A stretch of DNA of 43,525 bases, from NCBI GenBank assembly GCA_017964785.1, contig JAGCRH010000004.1, forward strand, positions 1-43,525. The letters are read 5' to 3'. Position numbers and translations under genes: made by a program. Under the pieces are notes generated by a model, which worked only from the letters and a program-made list of their open reading frames with translations, ran no database searches and was not told where the DNA came from. This DNA comes from Prevotella sp. (lineage in GTDB: Bacteria; Bacteroidota; Bacteroidia; Bacteroidales; Bacteroidaceae). Shown piece after piece: positions 16,227-24,733 of the stretch (its first letter is position 1; each line of letters begins with the position of its first letter).

Positions 16227-16949
16227 ATGGGAAAGTCGATATCGTATCATCTATTGCAGACGCTGAAGCGTGGGGCTGAGAGACTCAGTGATGAGGCTCG
16301 GCAACAGGTATGCCACTACGTCTTGAGCCAGCGCGATAAGAGCGAGGCTTTCATGAACCGTGGCAGACGGGTAGATCTTTACTATACTTTGTTCGGATGG
16401 ATGCTATGCTATGCACTGGGCATCAGTTCAGACGGCGTTCGAAGGAAAGCCTATTTGGCAGCCTTTGATATGTCCCGACTCAATGAACTCTACCAGACGG
16501 TGATGACGCTCTGCCAGATGCTCGACCGTCTGTTGTCGTTACCGCGCTTTACGCCAGATGCTGTCCTTCGGTTGATGGCTGATGACGAACCGCTACGCCG
16601 ATTCTTTGAGTCATATCAGCGGCATGGTAGCGGAGGAGGCACCAACGCATGGTCAGCCCGCTTGATGATGGTGGATGGAGGTGATGCTGTGCTTGTACAG
16701 CGACTGTTGGCTGTTCAGCATGAGTCTGGCGGATTTCTGGCTCATGAGAGTGCACCCATGCCCGATTTGTTGAGTACAGCAGTAGCGCTGTTCGCCCTCA
16801 GCCAACAGCACGTCAGTCTGCCATATGATGTGCATCCGTTTATTGAAGCCCATTGGCAGAAAGATGGTAGTTTTGTAGCCACTCTACTCGATGAATACGG
16901 TGATGTGGAATATGTGTTTTATGGATTATTGGCCATAGGGAGTATATGA
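16227..16949 (+). CDS. Small alpha/alpha-toroid (prenyltransferase/cyclase-like) protein
   Basis: This 240-residue protein has no signal peptide. The C-terminal half carries repeats like those of the squalene cyclase and protein-prenyltransferase beta fold (AVQHESGGFLAH, then HWQKDGSFVATL followed by DVEYVFYGLLAIG). I see no DXDD acid motif and no clear zinc ligands. It overlaps the larger cyclase by 4 nt. It may be a partner subunit that completes the toroid of that cyclase, or a separate prenyl-binding protein. Family assignment is moderate and activity unknown. Confidence 0.65.
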   Translation: MGKSISYHLLQTLKRGAERLSDEARQQVCHYVLSQRDKSEAFMNRGRRVDLYYTLFGWMLCYALGISSDGVRRKAYLAAFDMSRLNELYQTVMTLCQMLDRLLSLPRFTPDAVLRLMADDEPLRRFFESYQRHGSGGGTNAWSARLMMVDGGDAVLVQRLLAVQHESGGFLAHESAPMPDLLSTAVALFALSQQHVSLPYDVHPFIEAHWQKDGSFVATLLDEYGDVEYVFYGLLAIGSI

Positions 16950-18637
16950 CGACGAAGGAGAAGATAGAGGTGATGCTCAACGACGCGACGGAGCGGTTGC
17001 TATCGATGCGACGTGAGGACGGCATGTGGGAAGGCCATTTGTCGAGTTCCGCCATATCTACTTCTGTGTCGATATTCGCACTGAGTGTGATAGACCGTCA
17101 GGAGTATGCTCACGAAATACAGTGTGGCACCCGGTGGCTACTCGACACCATAAAACCTGAAGGGGCATGGGGTGACAGTGTGGAGAGTCCTGTGAATATG
17201 ACGGCAACACTCCTGTCGTACACGGCACTGACCCATCTCGGGCAAGTACCAGTGGCAACGGAAAAGTATATCCGAGAGACATTAGGTTGGCGCAACGAGG
17301 AGCAACTCGTAGAAGGTGTGCTCGGTTACTATGGGCGCGACCTGACTTTCTCTGTCCCTATTCTGATGATGTGTGCTTTGGCGGGCATTGTCAGCGACTG
17401 GAAACGTATCCCGCCATTCCCGTTTGAATTGGCAGTGCTGCCACAGAGTACGTTCCGTTTCCTGAATCTTCCAGTGGTCAGTTATGCCATACCTGCTCTT
17501 ATCGCAGTGGGCATCCTACAAAACCGTCGTCGCCACACATGGTTGACTGGCGTGCGTGAATGGTTCGTCCCGAAAGCCTTGCGAGTACTTACGAAGTTGC
17601 AGCCAGAAGATGGTGGTTTCTTGGAAGCGGCACCTCTGACGGCTTTTGTATCGATGTGCCTCGCGGAAGCGGGTCTGAAGGAACATCCTGTGACATTGGC
17701 CTGTGCCAGATTCCTGCGTCATACACTTCGTGAGGACGGCGCATGGCCCATCGATACCAATTTGGCTGGATGGGTGACGTCACTGAGTTGTCGGGCTCTC
17801 GGCAACCTGTTACCTGAGACCGAACGCAAGACTCTTGCCGATGTGATACGTTCAAATGCCACAACACAAAAACACCCGTTTACGGGAGCACCTAAAGGTG
17901 GTTGGGGATGGACGAACCTGAGCGGCAGTGTGCCTGATGGCGACGATACTTCAGGAGCACTTGTGGCTCTTCATACGCTGCTCGACGGACAGTATGTGCC
18001 TGAGGTAGGGGCTGGTATCGACTGGCTCATCCATCTACAGAATAGAGATGGTGGTATGCCCACCTTCTGCCGGGGATGGGGGAAACTGCCCTTCGACCGC
18101 AGTACGCCCGATATCACTGCCCATGCTATCTTGGCTATGAGTCTATGGGTCGAACACCTGCCGTCCGACCAGCAGTCCCGTTGCCAGAGAAGCATCGACC
18201 GTATGACAGCATGGATAAAAAAGACAATGTCGAAGGAGGGGGCGTGGATTCCCCTATGGTTTGGCGACCAGGATGCTTCCGACGAAAAGAATCCGGTCTA
18301 TGGTGCTGCCACCATCATAGACTATTTACAAACTGCGGGTATCCCAATGGAACCAGAGGCAAAGGATTTTTTGTTGTCGTGCCAGAATGCTGACGGAGGC
18401 TGGGGTGGTAACAAGGGTGTCGGTTCGAAGGTGACACTCACAGCCAAGGCTCTTTGTGCCCTCAGACATTATCAGACGGAATGCAACGAGGCTATCCGCC
18501 GAGGCGTAGATTATTTCTATGCTCAATTTGAAGCGGGAACGTTGTATCAGCGCGAGCCTATCGGTCTTTACTTCTCGAGACTCTGGTATTCGGAGCAACT
18601 CTATAACTACACTTATTTGATTCAAGCACTAAGGTAA
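16946..18637 (+). CDS. Class II terpene cyclase, squalene-hopene cyclase-like
   Basis: This 563-residue cyclase is built of alpha/alpha-toroid repeats with several QW-like motifs (REDGMWEGH, KPEGAWGD, REDGAWPID, QNRDGGMP, CQNADGGWGG). The catalytic acid motif DXDD is present as DGDD at 331-334 (SVPDGDDTSGAL), the position that protonates the substrate in squalene-hopene cyclases. It is shorter than typical SHC enzymes, which run above 600 residues. Neither squalene synthase nor hpnCDE genes lie in the window, so the substrate may be the linear prenyl diphosphate or alcohol from the preceding synthase. Membrane association is expected from the family but not visible. Confidence 0.88.
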   Translation: MTTKEKIEVMLNDATERLLSMRREDGMWEGHLSSSAISTSVSIFALSVIDRQEYAHEIQCGTRWLLDTIKPEGAWGDSVESPVNMTATLLSYTALTHLGQVPVATEKYIRETLGWRNEEQLVEGVLGYYGRDLTFSVPILMMCALAGIVSDWKRIPPFPFELAVLPQSTFRFLNLPVVSYAIPALIAVGILQNRRRHTWLTGVREWFVPKALRVLTKLQPEDGGFLEAAPLTAFVSMCLAEAGLKEHPVTLACARFLRHTLREDGAWPIDTNLAGWVTSLSCRALGNLLPETERKTLADVIRSNATTQKHPFTGAPKGGWGWTNLSGSVPDGDDTSGALVALHTLLDGQYVPEVGAGIDWLIHLQNRDGGMPTFCRGWGKLPFDRSTPDITAHAILAMSLWVEHLPSDQQSRCQRSIDRMTAWIKKTMSKEGAWIPLWFGDQDASDEKNPVYGAATIIDYLQTAGIPMEPEAKDFLLSCQNADGGWGGNKGVGSKVTLTAKALCALRHYQTECNEAIRRGVDYFYAQFEAGTLYQREPIGLYFSRLWYSEQLYNYTYLIQALR

Positions 18638-18647
18638 AAAGTAAAAT

Positions 18648-20072
18648 ATGAATAAAACCAGAACTATTACCCTCGCCACCGTTGCCCTGTGGACGGCAGT
18701 CCTCATAGGTTGGCATTGGTATGATCCCAGTGGGGGATTCACCAAGTTTGTGCCTGGTGCCGACAAGCGTCCACCAGGCAGTGAGCGCAAGGCTGACGAT
18801 GTAGTAATAGGTGAGTTTTTTATGAAAGGCAATGCCTCTGCCAGTGAGGGACTGATTGACAGTTGGCCCGGCTTCCGTGGTCCTGACCGTTCGAATATCG
18901 TAAACCATGCCTCGCCTATCCGGCTTGCTGAGGGCGATTTCAAGGAACTCTGGTCGATAGAGACGGGCGAAGGTCATGCGGCACCAGCAGTATGGCGGGG
19001 GCGTGTCTATGTGCTCGACTACAACGAGCAGTTGTCGAGTGATGCACTGCGCTGCCTCGATCTCAAGACGGGCGAGGAACTGTGGCGACGCTGGTATCGC
19101 GTCCCGATGAAGCGTAACCACGGATTCAGCCGTACCATCCCTGCAATTACTGCAGATGGACGGGTGGTCACCATCGGACCAGAAGGACACGTGATGTGCT
19201 GCAACGGTGAGACAGGCGACCTGTTATGGACGATGGATTTGAAGAAACGTTTTTCAACCGAGGTTCCCTTCTGGTATGCAGGACAGTGTCCTCTTATTAT
19301 GGGTGATGAACTTGTCTTGGCACCTGCGGGTACAGACACGCTGATGGTAGGACTCGACGTGGCGACAGGTCATGTGCGGTGGGCAACTCCCAATGAAAAG
19401 AAATTGAAGATGTCGCACTCGTCGGTGATGCCGATGACCTTAGGTGGCAAGCCGACTTTAGTCTATGCGGGTATTGGAGGTGTCTGTGGTGTTTCGGCAG
19501 AGGGAAGCGACAAGGGTAAGATGCTCTGGTTTGCCGATGCTTGGCAACCTTCGGTCATTGCGCCGTCTCCCTTACAACTGAGTAGCAATCAGATCTTCCT
19601 CGTGGCGGGCTATGGTGCCGGCGGTGGACTGCTACAGGTAAACCCTTCGGGAGGAGGTTGGCAGGCAAAAGTCGTCGATCAGTACAAGGCTGACAAGGGC
19701 ATGAGTAGTGAACAGCAGACGCCCGTCCTTTATAAGGGTAGTATCATCACGATTCTGCCTAAGGATGGTGGCGGTATGCGTGAACGTATCAGCATCTATC
19801 AGCCTTCAGACCTGCATCGTGCCGTATGGAACTCTGCCAGCGATGAGCGTTTTGGACTGGGGCCCTATCTGATTATCGACGGCAGACTCTTTGCATTGAA
19901 AGAAGATGGGCAATTGTTTGTCTATGAGATCGGTGAGCGGCAGATGAAACTTCTGCGCAAGCAGACGGTTATTGAGGACGGAGCCGATGCCTGGGGACCG
20001 ATGGCCTATGCCGACGGCATGCTCATGCTGAGGGATGCCAAGAATGTGAAATGCTTTAGGATTAGTGAGTAG
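18648..20072 (+). CDS. Membrane-anchored PQQ-like beta-propeller protein
   Basis: This 474-residue protein has one N-terminal membrane segment (about 7-23), which should place the rest in the periplasm. The body is a PQQ/BamB-like propeller with repeats such as GRVYVLDYN, CLDLKTGEELWRRW and CNGETGDLLWTMDL. It includes the WPGFRGPDRSN sequence that often opens such domains. No quinoprotein dehydrogenase active-site loop is recognisable, so it may be a scaffold or binding protein instead of a PQQ enzyme. It is one of five propellers in the cluster. Confidence 0.88.
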   Translation: MNKTRTITLATVALWTAVLIGWHWYDPSGGFTKFVPGADKRPPGSERKADDVVIGEFFMKGNASASEGLIDSWPGFRGPDRSNIVNHASPIRLAEGDFKELWSIETGEGHAAPAVWRGRVYVLDYNEQLSSDALRCLDLKTGEELWRRWYRVPMKRNHGFSRTIPAITADGRVVTIGPEGHVMCCNGETGDLLWTMDLKKRFSTEVPFWYAGQCPLIMGDELVLAPAGTDTLMVGLDVATGHVRWATPNEKKLKMSHSSVMPMTLGGKPTLVYAGIGGVCGVSAEGSDKGKMLWFADAWQPSVIAPSPLQLSSNQIFLVAGYGAGGGLLQVNPSGGGWQAKVVDQYKADKGMSSEQQTPVLYKGSIITILPKDGGGMRERISIYQPSDLHRAVWNSASDERFGLGPYLIIDGRLFALKEDGQLFVYEIGERQMKLLRKQTVIEDGADAWGPMAYADGMLMLRDAKNVKCFRISE

Positions 20073-20106
20073 TTAAGAAGTTAGGAAGTTAAGTAGTTAA
20101 GGAATT
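20067..20106 (+). repeat. Octamer tandem repeat between propeller genes
   Basis: Five degenerate 8-nt units (consensus AAGAAGTT) run from the last codons of one propeller gene to the ATG of the next, filling the whole junction. Changes in copy number would alter spacing before the Tat-signal propeller gene. Confidence 0.8.
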
Positions 20107-21141
20107 ATGGAACAGGAGAAGAAGACGATGACGCGGCGCAGGTTTCTGCAGGTGGGAGGCTCACTGGCTTTGGGTGCGGTCTTTATGGGAATCATGGGAC
20201 GCAGCGTATGGAAAATGTTGACTAATCCAGCGGACATCTTCTACGATGCCAAGGGGACTAAGCGTACGAAGGATGCTTTAGAGCGGGCGCAGTTTGTGTC
20301 GCCATACCGTCGCACGTTCGGTTTTATGACTCCCGACGAGATTGTTGCGCTAGAACTGATGAATAACCAGATTGTAGTAGCCACACCTAATTATATATAT
20401 ATATATGGTATAGATGGTGATCTGAAAGAGAATATCTCCGTTCGCAGCGACGTACGTGATATGGCGGTGTATGATGGACGACTCTATCTGCTCTTCCCGT
20501 CGCGCATAGAGGTGTATAGTGGTTTCTCCGACATTCACGAAGAAACCATCATCGAGGCCTGTAGCGACGATGCCGACTACTGTTCAATAACGGTGTTTGA
20601 AGGTGGCATTTTCGTCACTGATGCCAGTGCCAAGAATATCTGTCAGTATCACCTCGACGGTTCGTTGGCACGGTTCATCAAGAGTCCCAATGGATTCGTG
20701 GTGCCCAGTTATTCGTTTGGCATTACGAACATGGATGGGCGTGTGTTCTGCTCGAATCCCGGTCGGCACCTCGTGGAGCAATATACGGCTGAAGGAGAGT
20801 ATGTCGGCTCCTTCGGGAAGTCTGGTGCCGGGGCAGGGGAGTTTAGTGGCTGTTGTAATCCTGTGCAGATTACCACGACGGCGGCTGGTGAATTATTGAC
20901 AAGCGAGAAGGGACTGCCCCGCATCAGTTGTTATGGTGCTGACGGCACGTTCCGTAGTATTCTGCTTGATGACAAGGCACTTGGCGGTGGTCATGCCGCC
21001 TATGATGTTTGTGTGATGGATGACAAACTCATCGTCACGGGAGGAAAGAAGGTGTCGGTATTCCAGTATGATGATCGCCGCTCGGCTCAGACACTTTGTG
21101 GTGCATGTACGGTTGATTGTCCGATAAAGGTAAAAGCATAA
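20107..21141 (+). CDS. Tat-signal beta-propeller (NHL-like) with C-terminal cysteine tail
   Basis: This 344-residue exported protein begins with a twin-arginine motif, TRRRFLQVGG, followed by a hydrophobic stretch that may stay as an anchor because no clear AxA site is seen. The body consists of propeller-like repeats (GRLYLLFPSRIEVYSG, GIFVTDASAKNI, GEYVGSFGKSGAGAGEFSG) typical of NHL proteins. The last 20 residues hold CGACTVDCP, half of a ferredoxin motif. Tat export implies folding, and perhaps cofactor loading, in the cytoplasm. The iron-sulfur partner gene follows 11 nt later. Confidence 0.85.
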   Translation: MEQEKKTMTRRRFLQVGGSLALGAVFMGIMGRSVWKMLTNPADIFYDAKGTKRTKDALERAQFVSPYRRTFGFMTPDEIVALELMNNQIVVATPNYIYIYGIDGDLKENISVRSDVRDMAVYDGRLYLLFPSRIEVYSGFSDIHEETIIEACSDDADYCSITVFEGGIFVTDASAKNICQYHLDGSLARFIKSPNGFVVPSYSFGITNMDGRVFCSNPGRHLVEQYTAEGEYVGSFGKSGAGAGEFSGCCNPVQITTTAAGELLTSEKGLPRISCYGADGTFRSILLDDKALGGGHAAYDVCVMDDKLIVTGGKKVSVFQYDDRRSAQTLCGACTVDCPIKVKA

Positions 21142-21152
21142 TAAAGGTAAAG

Positions 21153-21728
21153 ATGAGTGATAATAAGAAACTGAATAGTCCGATGGCGCGGCGCGACTTC
21201 CTGCGCAAGTGCGGCACCTTGTTGGCTGGCGGTTCACTGGCAGCCGTTGGAGGAGTACTTGCCACGAAAGCATCCGCCAAGGAAGGCGAGATGATGTGGC
21301 AGATCGACCCTGAAAAGTGTCTGCAGTGCGGGCGTTGCCAAACGGAGTGTGTGCTGCCTGTTTCGGCGGTGAAATGCTTCCACGCCAATCAGGTATGCGG
21401 CTATTGTGACCTCTGTGGAGGCTACTACCGAGCCAATGTGAAGGAACTAAACACAGCGGCGGAGAATATGATGTGTCCTACGGGAGCCATCACGCGGTTG
21501 TTTGTCGAGGAACCGTATTTTGAGTACACCATCGACGAGAGCCTGTGCAATGGCTGCGGCAAGTGTGTCAAGGGCTGTTCGTCGTTTGGCAACGGCTCAC
21601 TGTTCCTTCAGATTCAGCAGGAACTTTGCCTGAACTGTAATGAGTGTAAAATTTCGAAGGTCTGTGTCAGCGGGGCTATCCAGCGGGTGCCCGTCAGTCA
21701 GGGCTATAAATTGAAGGACCATGCTTAG
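21153..21728 (+). CDS. Tat-exported polyferredoxin, NapG-like
   Basis: This 191-residue periplasmic iron-sulfur protein has a twin-arginine signal, ARRDFLRKCG, ending near ATKASA. Cysteine sets for about four [4Fe-4S] clusters follow: CLQCGRCQTEC, CGYCDLC with MCPTGAI, CNGCGKCVKGC and CLNCNECKISKVC. The start at 21153 gives the Tat signal near the N-terminus; an earlier in-frame start lies inside the preceding gene. Together with the overlapping downstream gene it resembles the NapGH quinol dehydrogenase pair. No nitrate reductase genes are in the window. Confidence 0.88.
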   Translation: MSDNKKLNSPMARRDFLRKCGTLLAGGSLAAVGGVLATKASAKEGEMMWQIDPEKCLQCGRCQTECVLPVSAVKCFHANQVCGYCDLCGGYYRANVKELNTAAENMMCPTGAITRLFVEEPYFEYTIDESLCNGCGKCVKGCSSFGNGSLFLQIQQELCLNCNECKISKVCVSGAIQRVPVSQGYKLKDHA

Positions 21729-22962
21729 ACTATTATCCATTGTTCGATTCCCGAAACCAGACTTTACTTCGGGTTACCAGTATCCTGAGATTATCCACGG
21801 GATGCCATGGGAGACGTTCTGGTCATGGCTCGACGTGGTGCTGCTTGTTGGACTGATGAGTCTTGTGGCATGGGCGGTACAATTCCCGACGCTCCGTCGC
21901 TTTCGTTGCCCCAGCCGTCGTATCATCTTCTCCATCAGTATCGTGTCAGTACTTTATTTCGGTTTTTTCCGTACGGGTTGTGTATGCAGCATTGGAACGA
22001 TACAGAATGTGGTATTGGCATTAACCGACAGCAGTTATCGGTTGCCGTTCGTTGTAGTCCTGCTATTCTTGTTGCCCCTCGTTTTTGCCTTGTTCTTCGG
22101 AAGGGTGTTCTGTGCTGGTGTCTGTCCGATGGGTGCACTGCAGGAGTTGGTCAATGTGCGCAATTTCCGTATCTCTCGCGCTGTGGCCTCGGCACTGGGC
22201 TTCTTCCCCTGGATCTATCTGGGCTTTGCCATCCTCTATGCCGCCACGCGCAGCCAGTTTATCATCTGCCGTTTTGACCCATTCATCCCCATCTTTCGAC
22301 TGAGTGGTGATATTGGAATGATTGTCTTTGGCGTCTCTCTGTTGGTGCTGTCGGTCTTCGTCGGTCGTCCGTTCTGCCGGTTCCTATGTCCTTATGGTGC
22401 TATCCTTGGTGTCGTGAGTAGTGTAGCAACCAAACGGGTGGAGGTGACCAAGAAACCGTGCATTAACTGTACGCTCTGCCACAATGCTTGTCCGGTGGAT
22501 GCCATTCGTGAACCCTATGCCAACAAGGGCGGAGAGAATCGTATGACAGGTGTACGTCGTGTACTGCTCTATCTTGTGATGCTTCCTTTGCTCACCGTTG
22601 GTGGTGGTTGGCTGCTGTCGAGTCAGAGTGATACGCTGAGCATCGCCCATCGTGATGTCTATCTCTATACCTTGTTGCAGAGTGACCTCGACACAGAGGA
22701 TATGCCAGCCGAGGTGGAGGCTTATCACGAGATGGGACGTTCTATGGAGGATTTGGAAACATCTGTGATCAGTGTACGCGAGAGTTATTACCATTGGGCG
22801 TGGTTTGCTGGCGCACTTATCGGCTTTGTGTTAGGATGTAAACTCATCCGTCTTTCTGTGAAGCGCACCCGTAAGACTTACGAGATAGAACCGTCGGCCT
22901 GTGTGGCTTGCGGCAAGTGTTTTGATTATTGTCCACAAAATATAGCTGTTAAAGATGAATAG
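21721..22962 (+). CDS. NapH/NosR-like membrane iron-sulfur protein
   Basis: This 413-residue inner-membrane protein has about five or six hydrophobic segments, two CxxxCP motifs typical of NapH/NosR (CAGVCPMG near residue 131, CRFLCPYG near 219), a ferredoxin set CINCTLCHNACP near 246 and a C-terminal set CVACGKCFDYCP near 394. Proteins of this family pass electrons between the quinone pool and iron-sulfur centres on either side of the membrane. It overlaps the neighbouring genes by 8 nt on both sides, suggesting a stoichiometric complex with the Tat ferredoxin and the next propeller protein. Confidence 0.9.
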   Translation: MLRLLSIVRFPKPDFTSGYQYPEIIHGMPWETFWSWLDVVLLVGLMSLVAWAVQFPTLRRFRCPSRRIIFSISIVSVLYFGFFRTGCVCSIGTIQNVVLALTDSSYRLPFVVVLLFLLPLVFALFFGRVFCAGVCPMGALQELVNVRNFRISRAVASALGFFPWIYLGFAILYAATRSQFIICRFDPFIPIFRLSGDIGMIVFGVSLLVLSVFVGRPFCRFLCPYGAILGVVSSVATKRVEVTKKPCINCTLCHNACPVDAIREPYANKGGENRMTGVRRVLLYLVMLPLLTVGGGWLLSSQSDTLSIAHRDVYLYTLLQSDLDTEDMPAEVEAYHEMGRSMEDLETSVISVRESYYHWAWFAGALIGFVLGCKLIRLSVKRTRKTYEIEPSACVACGKCFDYCPQNIAVKDE

Positions 22963-24730
22963 AAACGTATATAGAAATGTGGCCTTGGTGACAGTGGTGT
23001 TCGCACTGGCACTATTGGTGATGATGGGGGTGAGTTGGGTGCAGATGCGTCAGTCCACACCATTACAGACCGAGGTGATGGAAACGTTGAAGCAACTCAA
23101 TGAGAGTAATACGGAGAATGCGGAGTTGGCAGAACAGATACGCCAACTGGATCTACTGTCGAGGAAGGCTTACTTCACGCAGGAGAGCCATCTGAAGACT
23201 GGCGCATGGATACTCTGTGCGATGGCGGTGGTCATCGGTCTGAGTCTCCGCATGTACTTCAAAGACACGAAAAATCTACCAGAGAAGGAACTCAATCCCA
23301 TCGACGAGTGGATGACCAAGAGTCGTGCCCGAAAGTATATCGGGTGGGGTGTCGGCGGACTGGCTGCAGCGTCAGTGCTCTTTGCCGTATTCACGTCAGA
23401 TACTGTACAGGGATGGATGAATGGCATAGGTAATACGTCTTTGTTGGCAGCTACAGATTCTATCAGTGTTACTGATTCTACCAGTACAGTTGCTGTGTCT
23501 GAGACTGTTACTGCCGATACACTGAAAACAGACAGTACACTTGTGGCTGATGCCGAGGAACCCACAGATTCATTCCCCACGCCAAAGCTGACCTCCAACG
23601 CCTTCAGAGGAAACAACTCATCAGGTCGTTCTTCTGCACGGGGCATTCCCACGTCGTGGAACCTGAAGAGTGGCAAGAACATCCTTTGGCAGAAGTCTGT
23701 TCCCAAACATGGTTATAATTCGCCAGTAATCAACGGACGGAATATCTTCCTGACCGGTGCAGATGCTCAGGCCCGGGAACTCTATTGCTTCGATCTGTGG
23801 ACGGGAGAGTTACGCTGGACGGTAAAGGCTGATGGTATCAGTGGATCACCATCGTCAATGCCTCGGGTGAATGACGATACTGGATTAGCCGCCTCGACCG
23901 TCGCCACCAACGGCAAACAAGTGTGTGCCATCTTTGCCACGGGTGATGTCATCTGTGCAGACATGGATGGCAAGCGACTTTGGGCGAAGAATCTCGGCGT
24001 TCCCGATAATCACTATGGTTTTGCCTCTTCGCTGCTGATGTATGGAAATGAACTCATTATCCAGTACGACAACAACTCGAATGCCAAACTTATCGCCCTC
24101 AGTGTCGCCAACGGCAACCAACTGTGGAGCAAAAGCCGCAAGGACAAGATTGCGTGGAGTTCTCCGATTATCGCCAAGGCAGCAGGACAACAGGCCGTCA
24201 TCGTAATGGGCAATCCGGCCATTACGGCGTATAGCGCTTCGAATGGCGCGGAACTCTGGCGAGTGGAATGCATGAGCGGTGAGGTGGGCAGCAGTCCATG
24301 TGCTTCAAACGGGGTCGTCTATGGTGCCAGCGAGTATGCTACATGTGTTGCCATCAATGCCGAGACAGGTGAGAAGATTTGGGAGGCAAGCGACTGTCTG
24401 CCTGAGTGCTCCAGTCCGGTGGCAACGAAGGATATGCTCTATGTCGCTACAAGTTATGGTGCCGTCTGTGCCTATAATACTGAAGATGGCAGCGTGGTGA
24501 AACAGCATGAGTTGACGACACCTTTCTATTCGTCGCCTATCATTGCTGACGGTAAGATTTATCTGTTCAGCAACAGTGGCAAGTGCTACATCTTCTCAAC
24601 GGGCAAAGACTTCAATCTCATCACCAGTTTTGAAACTGGGGAGAAAACTTTTGCCACGCCAGCCTTTACCGATGGCATTATGGTAGTACGTACCGATAAG
24701 AGTCTTTACGTGGTTAAAAAGGAATCATAA
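22955..24730 (+). CDS. Multi-pass membrane protein with PQQ-like beta-propeller
   Basis: This 591-residue protein has three membrane segments (about 8-27, 83-101, 131-150) separated by a predicted coiled coil (about 32-70), then a Ser/Thr/Asp-rich linker (about 165-205) and a periplasmic PQQ/BamB-like propeller (about 220-590). Propeller repeats include LYCFDLWTGELRWTVK, VICADMDGKRLWAKN and CVAINAETGEKIWEASD. The gene overlaps the NapH-like gene by 8 nt. The membrane-plus-propeller layout suggests a structural or sensing partner of the redox complex. Confidence 0.87.
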   Translation: MNRNVYRNVALVTVVFALALLVMMGVSWVQMRQSTPLQTEVMETLKQLNESNTENAELAEQIRQLDLLSRKAYFTQESHLKTGAWILCAMAVVIGLSLRMYFKDTKNLPEKELNPIDEWMTKSRARKYIGWGVGGLAAASVLFAVFTSDTVQGWMNGIGNTSLLAATDSISVTDSTSTVAVSETVTADTLKTDSTLVADAEEPTDSFPTPKLTSNAFRGNNSSGRSSARGIPTSWNLKSGKNILWQKSVPKHGYNSPVINGRNIFLTGADAQARELYCFDLWTGELRWTVKADGISGSPSSMPRVNDDTGLAASTVATNGKQVCAIFATGDVICADMDGKRLWAKNLGVPDNHYGFASSLLMYGNELIIQYDNNSNAKLIALSVANGNQLWSKSRKDKIAWSSPIIAKAAGQQAVIVMGNPAITAYSASNGAELWRVECMSGEVGSSPCASNGVVYGASEYATCVAINAETGEKIWEASDCLPECSSPVATKDMLYVATSYGAVCAYNTEDGSVVKQHELTTPFYSSPIIADGKIYLFSNSGKCYIFSTGKDFNLITSFETGEKTFATPAFTDGIMVVRTDKSLYVVKKES

Positions 24731-24733
24731 AGG

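Noticed and set aside
21153-22962. Calling the NapGH-like pair part of a nitrate reductase operon
   Set aside because: No napA, napB, napC or napD genes are visible, and the neighbours are propellers and NuoEF.
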